In this document: positions 55,850 to 64,000 of the stretch, one piece after another
Position numbering within the stretch: the first letter of the stretch is position 1
Layout of the letters: each line of letters begins with the position of its first letter
Origin: CAWINY01 sp963837635
GTDB taxonomy: Bacteria > Acidobacteriota > Terriglobia > Terriglobales > Acidobacteriaceae
Assembly: GCA_963837635.1 (NCBI GenBank)
Contig: CAWINY010000003.1
Location: forward strand, 248,001 to 312,000
Length of the DNA: 64,000 nucleotides
Direction of reading: 5' to 3'
Made by a program: the position numbers and the translations under genes
Notes under the pieces: model-generated
Databases searched by the model: none
Told to the model about the DNA's origin: nothing
The model's input: the letters and a program-made list of their open reading frames with translations, nothing else

Positions 55850-56908
55850 TCAGTCGCCTGCTTCGGCCGCCAGCGCCGACATCCTCGGGACCCGGCTTGA
55901 TTCACGATCAGCCTCGAAGAACCGTTTCAGCCTAAGAATCGGCTGTTCGAAGCCGTACCACAAGAGCGCCGCGAAGGGGAGCGGGAACAGAACCTGGCCG
56001 ATCATCCGTAACAGGGCCGTATGCGGCAGGTGAGCGGCCAGTTTGTACAGCGGCGTAAGCCAGAACACCCCGAACAGGATCGGATGCAGGATGTAGATCC
56101 CGTAACTGACCTTTCCCACAAAGCGCAGAGGCGCAGCTTGGAGAAAGCGGCTGCCGTGGGTCGCGGCGTGCAGCACTAGGCCGCCGAAGGCTAACCCGAG
56201 CGCAAGGTAAACCCATTCGAAGTCGCCGACCTTCAACAGCCACCACGCCCACGGCGCCGCCACCCAGGAATACTTGAACCACTTGGGTTGGAGCGCCACC
56301 AACGCACCAATGGCGATCGGGTCAAGCCGCGTAAGGGTAAAGAAGAAGCCCATCTCCGAATGTAGATGGTGCAGCAGCATGCGGAACGGCGTGCCCGCCG
56401 CGAGCACTGCCAGCGCGAGGCCCGTGAGGGCGCGCCGGGAGCACAAGCGTACGGCGAACGGCCAGATCAAATAGAACTGCTCTTCGACGCACAGCGACCA
56501 GGTCACGACCATGGCAAACGATCCCAGTCGCGGGTAGACCAGGTTCTGTATGTACAGCAGGTAATACGGCCAGTGGAACTGGTGCGGATCGATGTCCTGC
56601 TTGGCCCATGCCCCGATGTGCGAGCTGAGGACGAAAACGTACAGCATCAGCAAGTAATACAGCGGCCAGATCCGCAGTCCGCGGCGCGCGTAGAAGTTGC
56701 GGTAATAATTTGGCCGTTCGCGCGAGGCCAGCAGGATCGAGGTGATCAGATACCCGGAAATGACGAAGAACAGGTCCACGCCGATCCATCCGCAGGAACG
56801 CATCCTTTCCAGCACCGGGCTGGAGAAGCCAAAATTGGAGTGGACCAGCAGCACCGCCAAGATCGCGAACGCGCGCAAGCCGTCGAGTTCAGGAATGTAG
56901 CGGCGAAT
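55850..56908 (-). CDS. Acyltransferase 3 family membrane protein, probable AUU start
   Basis: About ten membrane helices (352 aa). The N-terminal motif RYIPELDGLRAFAILAVLLV is the hallmark of OafA/YrhL-type O-acyltransferases; GWIGVDLFFVISGYLITSIL, LWSLCVEEQFYLIWPF (as VTWSLCVEEQFYLIWPFAVR) and the HH-like LLHHLHSEMG follow. No ATG, GTG or TTG precedes the ELDGLR motif in frame back to a TAA stop. The ATT at 56908 gives a natural start (I/M-RRYIPELDGLR) with GAGGAGAG eight bases upstream. The TTG at 56878 would cut the motif. It transfers acyl groups to surface polysaccharides; substrate unknown. Confidence 0.8.
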   Translation of the reverse strand: MRRYIPELDGLRAFAILAVLLVHSNFGFSSPVLERMRSCGWIGVDLFFVISGYLITSILLASRERPNYYRNFYARRGLRIWPLYYLLMLYVFVLSSHIGAWAKQDIDPHQFHWPYYLLYIQNLVYPRLGSFAMVVTWSLCVEEQFYLIWPFAVRLCSRRALTGLALAVLAAGTPFRMLLHHLHSEMGFFFTLTRLDPIAIGALVALQPKWFKYSWVAAPWAWWLLKVGDFEWVYLALGLAFGGLVLHAATHGSRFLQAAPLRFVGKVSYGIYILHPILFGVFWLTPLYKLAAHLPHTALLRMIGQVLFPLPFAALLWYGFEQPILRLKRFFEADRESSRVPRMSALAAEAGD

Positions 56909-57106
56909 CGGTCGCTCTCCTCGAATGTGATCGGGACCCCTTGATGGTAGCAGAGCAGTTCTGAATTTCGAATTTTAATTGAAGGCACTACCGCAGAGCA
57001 CGCCTGGAAGCGGGCGTAAGCCCTGGGGGAGAGGCACAAGTTGAAACGAGTCCCGTAGGGACGGCACTCGCGATCCAACGATGGCGCTGATGAAACGTTC
57101 TGCCGA

Positions 57107-58003
57107 TCAGTTCGCCGCGAGCACTTCCACATTCAGACTGCGCAGGTAGCGGCGGAACTCGTCGCCCAAGTCGGGACGTTTTAGGGCGAACTCGACCGTT
57201 GCCTTCAGAAACCCAAGCTTGTCGCCGGTGTCGTGCCGCTTGCCCTCGAAGGTGAAGCCATAGATCTTCTCCTGCTTGAGCAGGTGGCGCAGGCCGTCGG
57301 TGAGCTGCAGTTCGCCGCCGCTGCCTTTCTCGGTATGCTCCAGGGCTTCAAAAATGGCAGGGGTAAGAATGTAGCGGCCAATAATCGCGAGATTGGATGG
57401 AGCATCTTGCAGCTTGGGTTTTTCCACCAGATCGCGGATCTCGAACAAGCGTCCGTTGAAGCGGCCGGCCACGGGTATAGCGTCGAGCACGCCATAGGCG
57501 GAGATGCCCGAGCCTTCGATCACCTGCGTGGCGATGACCGAGCAGCCGGTTTCGTTGTAGACGTCGATCATCTGCCGGACGCAGGGCGTGGGCGCATCGA
57601 TCACGTCGTCGGCCAGCAGCACGGCGAAAGGCTCGTCGCCCACTAGTTCACGCGCGGTCAACACCGCGTGGCCGAGACCGAGCGCCTCCTTCTGGCGCAC
57701 GTAGGCCACGTGAATCATGTCCGAGATCTCGCGGACGATCGCCAGCAGTTCGGTCTTGCCTCGCTCCTCGAGCATTTTCTCCAGTTCGTAGCTGACGTCG
57801 AAATGATCTTCAATCGCGCTCTTGCCGCGGCCGGTGACGATGATGATCTGGTCACAGCCGGAGGCCAGCGCCTCCTCGACGCCGTACTGGATGATGGGTT
57901 TATCCACCAGCGGAAGCATCTCTTTCGGCTGAGCCTTGGTCGCGGGCAGAAAACGCGTGCCTAGGCCGGCAGCGGGAAATACGGCTTTGCGGACTTTTTT
58001 CAT
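57107..58003 (-). CDS. galU: UTP-glucose-1-phosphate uridylyltransferase
   Basis: GalU makes UDP-glucose for polysaccharide and glycan synthesis. The 298-aa protein has the nucleotide-binding AVFPAAGLGTRFLPATKAQP KEMLPLVDKP, QIIIVTGRGKSAIEDHFD, FAVLLADDVIDAP and LVEKP.. motifs, at family-typical spacing and length. A possible Shine-Dalgarno AGGAAC lies nine bases upstream. It is followed downstream by the acyltransferase, which suggests a surface-polysaccharide link, though the two are 200 bases apart. Confidence 0.95.
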   Translation of the reverse strand: MKKVRKAVFPAAGLGTRFLPATKAQPKEMLPLVDKPIIQYGVEEALASGCDQIIIVTGRGKSAIEDHFDVSYELEKMLEERGKTELLAIVREISDMIHVAYVRQKEALGLGHAVLTARELVGDEPFAVLLADDVIDAPTPCVRQMIDVYNETGCSVIATQVIEGSGISAYGVLDAIPVAGRFNGRLFEIRDLVEKPKLQDAPSNLAIIGRYILTPAIFEALEHTEKGSGGELQLTDGLRHLLKQEKIYGFTFEGKRHDTGDKLGFLKATVEFALKRPDLGDEFRRYLRSLNVEVLAAN

Positions 58004-58088
58004 GCTCGATGTTCCTAGACTGTTCCTGGTCTCGTCCTCTCAGAAAACATAAAAGGTAGCACAGAAGCATCGCGGGAAGTCCCGGAGC

Positions 58089-58242
58089 GGTGTATCAGGG
58101 CACGACTTTAGTCGTGCCGAAAGACAGCCAGCAAGGAGTCAGGGCTTTAGCCCCTGCGCCTGCAACATTCAGGCTGCCTCAGGGGCTAAAGCCCAGTTCT
58201 TGTCGGGCAACTACGGCACGGCTAAAGCCGTGCCCTGACACC
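58089..58242. repeat. Family F nested palindromes (GGGCTTTAGCCC type)
   Basis: Outer arms GGTGTATCAGGGCACG (58089) and CGTGCCCTGACACC (58229-58242) enclose GCACGACTTTAGTCGTGC, GGGCTTTAGCCCC / GGGGCTAAAGCCC and GGCACGGCTAAAGCCGTGCC. It lies between galU and mfd. Confidence 0.85.
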
Positions 58243-58269
58243 AAATCGTTCATGAGATTAGGTTCTGGT

Positions 58270-61200
58270 CTAGTTGGCGATCTCCAGCGAGCTCTCTTCT
58301 GCGGCAAGTCCGCTGAGCACGTCCTTGATCCGCGATAGCACCTCACCCGGCTGCGGCGATTTCAGCGCGAAACGCAGCGTGCCGCTGGGCGAAAACTGCG
58401 TGCCGCGATTCGAGGCCACAAACTGGGCCAGCTTCTGCGGGTCGATGCGCGCGTCTGCCGCAAATTTCACGTGCACCTGGTCGCGCTTGCGGTCGATGCC
58501 GGCCACGCCCAGTCGTTTGCTCAGCAGGCGTAGCGAGGCGTAGTCCTCCAGGTTGCGAACGGGCGTGGGCACCGTCCCGTAGCGATCTTCCAGTTCGGCA
58601 TGAACGTCGCCAAGCGCGTCTTCGTTGGCTACGCCGGCGATGCGTTTGTACATCCGCAGGCGCTGGTTCTCTTGCGGGATGTAGTCCGCCGGGATGCGGA
58701 TGTCGATGCCAAGATTGAGTTGAGCCTCGGCCTCCTCGGGCCGCTCCTCGCCGCGAAGTTCCTGGATGGTGCGCTCCAGCATGGAGGTGTACATCTCGAA
58801 GCCGACGGCCTCGATGTGGCCGCTTTGCTGGCCGCCGAGCAGGTTGCCGGCGCCGCGCAATTCGAGATCGAGCGCGGCGATCTTGAAGCCCGCGCCGAGA
58901 TCGCTGAATTCCTTCAGCGCGGCGAGGCGGCGGCGCGCAATGGGCGTCAACTCGGTGTCCACAGGGACAAGCAGATAGGCATAGGCTCGGCGATTGGAGC
59001 GGCCCACCCGGCCGCGGAGCTGGTACAACTCGCTCAGCCCGTGGCGGTCGGCGCGATTGATGATCATGGTGTTGCAGAGCGGGATGTCGAGACCATTTTC
59101 GATGATCGTGGTGGCCACCAGCACGTCGGCCTGGTGGCGAATGAAGCTGAGCATCACCTTCTCGAGTTCGCCCTCCGACATTTGTCCATGGCCGACGAGC
59201 ACGCGCGCTCGGGGCACCAGTTCCTGCAGCTTGGCGGCGATCTCGTAGATCGATTCGACGCGGTTGTGGACGAAGTACACCTGCCCGCCGCGTTCGAGCT
59301 CATGCTCGATGGCCGATTGGACCAGCTTTTCCTCCCATCCGGCCACCACAGTCTGGATGGCGATACGATCCCGAGGCGGGGTCTCGATCACGCTCATGTC
59401 GCGCATGCCGACCATCGACATGTGCAGCGTGCGCGGAATCGGGGTGGCGGACATGGTGAGCACGTCCACCTGCTTTTTCATTTGCTTCAGCCGTTCTTTG
59501 TGGCGCACGCCAAAGCGCTGCTCCTCATCGACAATCACCAGCCCCAGATCGTGGAACTTGATGTCCTTCGATAACAGACGATGGGTGCCGATCAGAACGT
59601 CTACCTGCCCGGCTTCGACCTTTTCGATGATCTCTTTCTGCTGCTTTGCCGTGCGGAAGCGCGAGATCATCTCGGTCTTGAGGGGGAAGGCCGCGAATCG
59701 ACACTTGAAGGTTTCGTAGTGCTGGAAGGCGAGCACGGTGGTCGGCGCCAGCACGGCCACCTGCTTGGTGTCGCTGACCGCCTTGAACGCGGCCCGCATG
59801 GCGACTTCCGTCTTGCCGTAGCCAACGTCGCCGCAGAGCAGGCGGTCCATGGGCATGGTGGCTTCCATGTCGCGCTTGATATCGGCGATGGCGTCGGCTT
59901 GGTCTTCGGTCTCGCTGAACTCGAACGCATCCTCGAACTCGCGCTGCCACTCCGTATCGGCTGCAAAGGCGTGACCCTGCACCAGCCGGCGCTGGGCGTA
60001 GAGCTTCAGCAGCTCGTCGGCCATGTCCTGCATGGCCTTCTTCACCCGGGCCTTGGTCTTGGCCCACTGCTGCGTGCCGAGCCGGTTCAGCACCGGGCGG
60101 GCGCCCTCGGCGGAGCGGTATTTCTGAACCAGGTCCAGACGCGTGAGCGGCACATACAGGCGCGCGCCCTCGGCATACGCCAGGATCATGAACTCGGCGG
60201 CGCTGTCGTCCGCCTGCGCGATCTCTTTCAGGCCTTGATATTCGCCAATCCCGTGCTCCACGTGCACCACGTAGTCGCCCACCGTGAGATCGCGGAAGTC
60301 GCTGAGGAAGGCCGAGGTCTTCGACTTCTGCTTGACCGGGCGGAGCGCCGCGTCGGACTCATCGAACAAGTCGCGCGTACCGAACAGCACCAGATTGGCG
60401 TCCGGCAGAACTACGCCATCGGGCACGTAGGCCTTCACGATCGTGGTGCTGCTGACGTCGCCCGCGAAGTAGCTGGCAGCCTCGTCCACGTAGGTGTCGC
60501 CCGGGCGTGGGTTGCGGCTGCCGAGGCGGAAGGGCAACGAGTACTCGCTGAAGATGTCGGCCAGCCGCTCGACTTCGCCGGTATTGGCGGCGGCAAAGAT
60601 GATGTGCCGGTTCTCGGCCGTGAGCTGGCGCACGGCGTCCACCATGGCCGGAATCGATCCGTGGAAGCGGGTAGCGGGCTGCGACCGAAGTTCGATTTGT
60701 TGATCCGAGCCGCCGAGTCCAAGTTGCTCGAGTTCGGCGCTGGGTTGCTCGGCGACGCGGTGTTTCCAGTCCTCAGGCGAAAGATAAAGATCCTCGGGCC
60801 GGACCAGATTGCCGATCTCGCTGCGCTCATGGACCGCTTGAATCTTCTCCCAGAAGCTGTCGAGTTCGGCGTTGATGTCGCTGGGTTCGATCAGGAGCGT
60901 GGAGGCGTGGGGCAGCAGGTCAAAGAGCACGCCGCCGGCTCCGGAGAGCGGGGCATAGAACTCCCAGCCGGGAAACACGCTCACGCCGCCCGCGCGAATG
61001 GCTTCCTCCACAATCTCATCCGACGCGGCGGCGATCCGCTTGCCCGAGAGCCGCGCATGAATGGTGGCGAGCGTCGCTTCAGTGACCGGAGTTTCGGTGA
61101 GCGGCAGCAGGACTATATCGTCTGTCGATAGACTTGACCGCTGGGTGCTCGGATCGAACTTGCGGATGGATTCGACCTCGTCGCCGAAGAATTCCACGCG

Positions 61201-61809
61201 TAGGGGGAGATCGCTTTCCGGCGGATAGACGTCCAGGATGCCGCCGCGCATGGCGTACTCGCCGGGCATCTCGACCACGTCCACCCGGGTGTAGCCCACC
61301 GAATTCAGGTGCTCGATGAGTCGTTCGAGATCGAGCGGTTCGCCCCGGCGCAAGACGCGGGCCAGTCCCGCGTAATACTCGGGCGGGCGCAGGCGCATGG
61401 CACTGGCCGCGGCCGGCACAATCACGATTCCGGCCTCGCCGCTGGCGATCTTCCAGAGCGCGACCGCGCGCTCTACCTGAATTTCCGGGTGCGGCGAAAG
61501 ATTTTGGAAGGGCAGCACATCATGCTGCAGCAGGCTGATCACCGATTCCGGCGCGCAGGCGCCGCTCAGCTCCGCGAAGGCGCGCACCACCGGCGTAAAC
61601 TCTTCCGCCGCGCGATTGCTGGGAACAATGACGATCAGCGGCTTCGCCGCCGCCTGCCGCAACAGGGCTGCCAGCAGAGCTTGGGCCGTGGGGGTCAATC
61701 CGGACACACTCATCCGTCCCGCGCCGGACTTCAGGTGGGGGGCTAGGCGCGCCAAAGCGGAAGAGCTTGCCAGTTCCGCGAAAAACTCGCGGACGAAGGG
61801 TAGAACCAT
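58270..61809 (-). CDS. mfd: Transcription-repair coupling factor Mfd
   Basis: Mfd removes RNA polymerase stalled at lesions and recruits UvrA. The 1179-aa protein has the UvrB-like N-terminal modules (GVLFDLLPHASTLLIEPSDI), the RNA-polymerase-interacting CarD-like domain FRDLTVGDYVVHVEHGIGEY QGL, and the RecG-like motor: Walker A DVGYGKTEVAMRAAF, DExH GLVIVDEEQRFGVRHKERLK, SATPIPRTLHMSMVGMRDMS and RVGRSNRRAYAYLLV. The C-terminal TRCF domain follows. Length is normal. TAGAAT (61823-61818, minus) lies eight bases before the ATG, so the leader is about one base. Confidence 0.97.
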   Translation of the reverse strand: MVLPFVREFFAELASSSALARLAPHLKSGAGRMSVSGLTPTAQALLAALLRQAAAKPLIVIVPSNRAAEEFTPVVRAFAELSGACAPESVISLLQHDVLPFQNLSPHPEIQVERAVALWKIASGEAGIVIVPAAASAMRLRPPEYYAGLARVLRRGEPLDLERLIEHLNSVGYTRVDVVEMPGEYAMRGGILDVYPPESDLPLRVEFFGDEVESIRKFDPSTQRSSLSTDDIVLLPLTETPVTEATLATIHARLSGKRIAAASDEIVEEAIRAGGVSVFPGWEFYAPLSGAGGVLFDLLPHASTLLIEPSDINAELDSFWEKIQAVHERSEIGNLVRPEDLYLSPEDWKHRVAEQPSAELEQLGLGGSDQQIELRSQPATRFHGSIPAMVDAVRQLTAENRHIIFAAANTGEVERLADIFSEYSLPFRLGSRNPRPGDTYVDEAASYFAGDVSSTTIVKAYVPDGVVLPDANLVLFGTRDLFDESDAALRPVKQKSKTSAFLSDFRDLTVGDYVVHVEHGIGEYQGLKEIAQADDSAAEFMILAYAEGARLYVPLTRLDLVQKYRSAEGARPVLNRLGTQQWAKTKARVKKAMQDMADELLKLYAQRRLVQGHAFAADTEWQREFEDAFEFSETEDQADAIADIKRDMEATMPMDRLLCGDVGYGKTEVAMRAAFKAVSDTKQVAVLAPTTVLAFQHYETFKCRFAAFPLKTEMISRFRTAKQQKEIIEKVEAGQVDVLIGTHRLLSKDIKFHDLGLVIVDEEQRFGVRHKERLKQMKKQVDVLTMSATPIPRTLHMSMVGMRDMSVIETPPRDRIAIQTVVAGWEEKLVQSAIEHELERGGQVYFVHNRVESIYEIAAKLQELVPRARVLVGHGQMSEGELEKVMLSFIRHQADVLVATTIIENGLDIPLCNTMIINRADRHGLSELYQLRGRVGRSNRRAYAYLLVPVDTELTPIARRRLAALKEFSDLGAGFKIAALDLELRGAGNLLGGQQSGHIEAVGFEMYTSMLERTIQELRGEERPEEAEAQLNLGIDIRIPADYIPQENQRLRMYKRIAGVANEDALGDVHAELEDRYGTVPTPVRNLEDYASLRLLSKRLGVAGIDRKRDQVHVKFAADARIDPQKLAQFVASNRGTQFSPSGTLRFALKSPQPGEVLSRIKDVLSGLAAEESSLEIAN

Positions 61810-61961
61810 TCCAGAAAATTCTAACAGGAGCCGTGTAGCACCGGCGGGCCGACCCTAGGCCGGCTATGTTTCGGTGAGCGCGGACAGAGCAGAACACCGG
61901 CAATAGTCCATCTCCAGCCGGCGATGCGGACACCGTCCGCTAGCGTGAGTTTTTGAAAGCA

Positions 61962-62058
61962 GCCGCTGATTTACGCTGATGAACGCTGATCAATACACAC
62001 AGAGGAGAACCGGTACCCTGAGTTCAAAAATCAGCGCTGATCAGCATATATCAGCGGC
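61962..62058. repeat. Family E palindrome
   Basis: GCCGCTGATTTACGCTGATG (61962) pairs with TGATCAGCATATATCAGCGG (62038-62057). Second copy of the 34913 element. Confidence 0.8.
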
Positions 62059-62165
62059 AGATGCTTTTTCGTTCCCCGTTCTCCGCTCCCTTTCCTGCCT
62101 TTGGCCCGTTGCCGTTTACAATGGTGTTTCAATATTTACGGCATACGATCCGCAGCTCTGAAAAC

Positions 62166-62648
62166 GTGAAAGTCTTTCGCAATCTCCGGTGCCCCAAGAA
62201 TCCGATTCTTGATCCATCCATCTTGGCCCAAGGTGTGTTCGCAGGCATTCGCTCCGCGTTCTCTCGGCAGGGCCTGTTTTCAGGTCCAGGACGGGCGGTG
62301 CTGCGCGGGAAAATGCGCCGGTTTGCGATTTCCATGGTTCCTCCTGTAGCGGCGCGCCTGCAGTCCGCTTACGGCCTGAGCGGCGAGTGCAACAACTGCG
62401 GAGCATGCTGCCAATTGCTGATTCGTTGCCCTCACTGGGACACCAAAAACAGCCGCTGTAAAGCCTATGCCGATCGGCCCAACGTCTGCCGTTTGTTTCC
62501 AATCACACCCAGCGACCTGGGAGACGTCACCTGCGTTCCGGGTGCGCCGGAGTGTGGCTACCGATTCGTCCGCCAACCTGCAAGACCGGTTCTGTACCAC
62601 ATTGCCAAGGCCCGTCCGGTAGGGGATGCGGAGACGGAAGCGCCCTAG
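62166..62648 (+). CDS. Short YkgJ-type cysteine-cluster protein
   Basis: The 160-aa protein has GECNNCGACCQLLIRCPHWD (CxxCxxCC...C) and SRCKAYADRPNVCRLFPITP, the metal-binding pattern of YkgJ/UPF0153 proteins. Four to six cysteines could hold zinc or an Fe-S cluster. The frame is open to 62061; an ATG at 62121 overlaps a TACAAT-like box, so I choose the GTG at 62166 (VKVFRNLRCPKNPIL), with low certainty. The basic N-terminus precedes the cluster by about 70 residues. Function unknown. Confidence 0.7.
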   Translation: MKVFRNLRCPKNPILDPSILAQGVFAGIRSAFSRQGLFSGPGRAVLRGKMRRFAISMVPPVAARLQSAYGLSGECNNCGACCQLLIRCPHWDTKNSRCKAYADRPNVCRLFPITPSDLGDVTCVPGAPECGYRFVRQPARPVLYHIAKARPVGDAETEAP

Positions 62649-62675
62649 CGGGATGCGTCATGCGGGGGAGCCTTT

Positions 62676-62803
62676 TTCAACGCGAAGCCGCGAAGACGCT
62701 AAGAAAAGAAAACGAACACCGCAGTGTTGCAAACCTGATCCTGGGAGCTTTGGATCGTCGTACCTGCTTCCCTTCGCGTCTTAGCGCCTTCGCGTTGGAT
62801 TCA
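62676..62803. repeat. Family B palindrome
   Basis: TTCAACGCGAAGCCGCGAAG (62676) pairs with CTTAGCGCCTTCGCGTTGGA (62780-62799). It lies between the YkgJ-type gene and hemL. Confidence 0.8.
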
Positions 62804-62843
62804 AACTGCTATATTGGCTTTTTTCACAGCACAGGAGTCGTTT

Positions 62844-64000
62844 ATGGCAAGAAATCTAGACAAGTCTCGCGAGCTGCAGAAGAGGGCCGAGGCGGTCATC
62901 CCCGGCGGGGTGAACTCGCCGGTGCGCGCCTTTCGGGCGGTGGGCGGCGATCCGCCGTTCATCGTTCGCGGCCAGGGTTCCCGCATGTGGGATGCGGACG
63001 GAAACGAATACATCGATTATGTCGGCTCCTGGGGCCCGCTGATTCTCGGTCATGCCGCTCCCGAAGTGATCGAAGCAATTATCGAGACCGCCCGCAAGGG
63101 CACCAGCTTCGGCGCCTCCAGTCCGTTGGAGACCGAGCTGGCCGAAGCTGTGATCGACGCCTTCCCCTCGATGGAGAAGGTGCGCTTCGTCAGTTCCGGG
63201 ACGGAAGCGACCATGTCGGCCATCCGGTTGGCGCGGGCTTTTACAGGCCGTAGCTACGTGGTCAAGTTCGAGGGCTGCTATCACGGACATGCCGACGCGC
63301 TGCTGGTGAAGGCGGGCTCAGGCGTCGCTACCTTCGGCATCCCCGGCTCGGCCGGCGTTCCTGCTGAAACCGTGCAGCACACGTTGGCGCTGCCGTACAA
63401 CAATCTCGCGGCAGTGGAAGAGGTTTTTGGCCGACTGAAGGGACAGATCGCGTGCGTGATCGTGGAGCCGGTGGTCGGCAACATGGGCTGCGTCCTGCCT
63501 CAGCCCGGGTACCTGGAATTCTTGCGCGAGGTGACCCGCCGCGAGGGCGCGCTGCTGATTCTGGACGAGGTGATGACTGGTTTTCGGGTCAGCTACGGCG
63601 GCGCGCAGAAGCTATATGACATCCAACCGGACCTGACCACGCTCGGCAAAGTGATCGGCGGCGGTCTGCCTGTGGGTGCCTACGGCGGCCCGGCAATAAT
63701 CATGGATCGCGTGGCCCCGCTGGGCCCCATGTATCAGGCCGGCACGCTGAGCGGCAACCCGCTGGCGATGGCAGCCGGATTGGCGATGCTCCGCTCCCTG
63801 CGGGAGAACCCACAGATCTATGCGCGGCTGGATCAGCTTTCGGGCAAGTTGGTGGAAGGAGTCCGCGCGGCGGCGCGCGAGGCGGGCGTACCGGTCACGG
63901 CCAATCGCGTGGGCGCCATGTTTACCTGGTTCTTCACCGACGGTCCAGTGACCGACTGGCCCTCGGCGGCGAATTCGGATACCGAGGCCTTCGGCCGCTT
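62844..64000 (+). CDS. hemL: Glutamate-1-semialdehyde 2,1-aminomutase (3' end outside window)
   Basis: HemL makes 5-aminolevulinate from glutamate-1-semialdehyde, the first committed tetrapyrrole precursor in the C5 pathway. The 385 visible residues show PGGVNSPVRAFRAVGGDPPF, VSSGTEATMSAIRLARAFTG, KFEGCYHGHADALLVKAGSG and the PLP-lysine segment TTLGKVIGGGLPVGAYGG. The ATG at 62844 has CAGGAG seven bases upstream, and TATATT at 62811-62816 gives a leader of about 20 nt. The reading frame runs to the window edge. Confidence 0.95.
   Translation, partial: MARNLDKSRELQKRAEAVIPGGVNSPVRAFRAVGGDPPFIVRGQGSRMWDADGNEYIDYVGSWGPLILGHAAPEVIEAIIETARKGTSFGASSPLETELAEAVIDAFPSMEKVRFVSSGTEATMSAIRLARAFTGRSYVVKFEGCYHGHADALLVKAGSGVATFGIPGSAGVPAETVQHTLALPYNNLAAVEEVFGRLKGQIACVIVEPVVGNMGCVLPQPGYLEFLREVTRREGALLILDEVMTGFRVSYGGAQKLYDIQPDLTTLGKVIGGGLPVGAYGGPAIIMDRVAPLGPMYQAGTLSGNPLAMAAGLAMLRSLRENPQIYARLDQLSGKLVEGVRAAAREAGVPVTANRVGAMFTWFFTDGPVTDWPSAANSDTEAFGR

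Noticed and set aside
59581..61131. A 516-codon plus-strand frame
   Set aside because: It is antisense to mfd, whose motifs are unambiguous, and has no recognisable domain.

Overview
The window looks like chromosomal DNA of an Acidobacteriota member. The evidence is the GC-rich sequence, the 16S rRNA, several soil-acidobacterium-type small proteins, and the very large number of hairpin-forming intergenic repeats. Nearly all of it is ordinary chromosome. The only clear mobile element is one IS21-family insertion sequence. No prophage, CRISPR array or conjugative module is visible.

Layout. 1-10 kb: 3' part of a type IV pilin-like gene (minus), tRNA-Val, a MerR regulator with a small zinc-ribbon protein, tRNA-Ala(CGC), ribA, arsC, a small HTH protein, a TtcA-like tRNA thiolase, an orphan nuoI, recA, fabG and a cation/proton antiporter. 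10-23 kb: a secreted LolA-like protein, a double-length ThyX-like protein, the pyrR-pyrB-pyrC operon, rsmI (divergent from pyrR), a frameshifted gene, purL-purF and a DUF6800 protein. 23-32 kb: a 19-aa basic peptide, a lone receiver domain, a basic repeat protein, a MerR-like HTH, an orphan ABC ATPase, two tandem kinase-fold paralogues, glgP and a His/Asp-rich secreted protein. 32-41.7 kb: a CNT nucleoside transporter; the minus-strand group rplU-rpmA-obgE-nadD-rsfS; the IS21 element between rplU and a YtxH protein; a TonB-like protein. 41.8-48.1 kb: a complete minus-strand rrn operon (16S-tRNA-Ile-tRNA-Ala-23S-5S), with a degenerate 5S copy downstream of its terminator. 48.6-64 kb: an Nramp-like transporter with an overlapping frameshifted membrane gene, DUF2905, two secreted proteins, a sulfatase-modifying-enzyme remnant, a HugZ-like protein, two YkgJ-type cysteine-cluster proteins, two tandem Rieske-like proteins, an acyltransferase, galU, mfd and the 5' part of hemL.

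Combined functions are mostly housekeeping: pyrimidine synthesis (pyrRBC) and a thymidylate-synthase-like protein, purine synthesis (purLF), translation and ribosome assembly (rplU, rpmA, obgE, rsfS, rrn, tRNAs), DNA repair (recA, mfd), cofactors (ribA, nadD, hemL), glycogen and UDP-sugar metabolism (glgP, galU).

Most notable signals: (1) several families of imperfect palindromic repeats fill the gaps between genes and in three places lie in frame inside essential-type genes (thyX-like, purL, obgE). The thyX and obgE copies share 44 nt with one mismatch but are read in opposite orientations. (2) Two tandem exported Rieske-fold proteins have lost both histidine ligands and carry a different four-cysteine pattern. 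(3) A 5S rRNA remnant supplies the stop codon of a small coiled-coil gene. (4) Several genes have a -10 box 6-8 nt before the start codon, suggesting leaderless mRNAs. (5) An acyltransferase appears to start at AUU.
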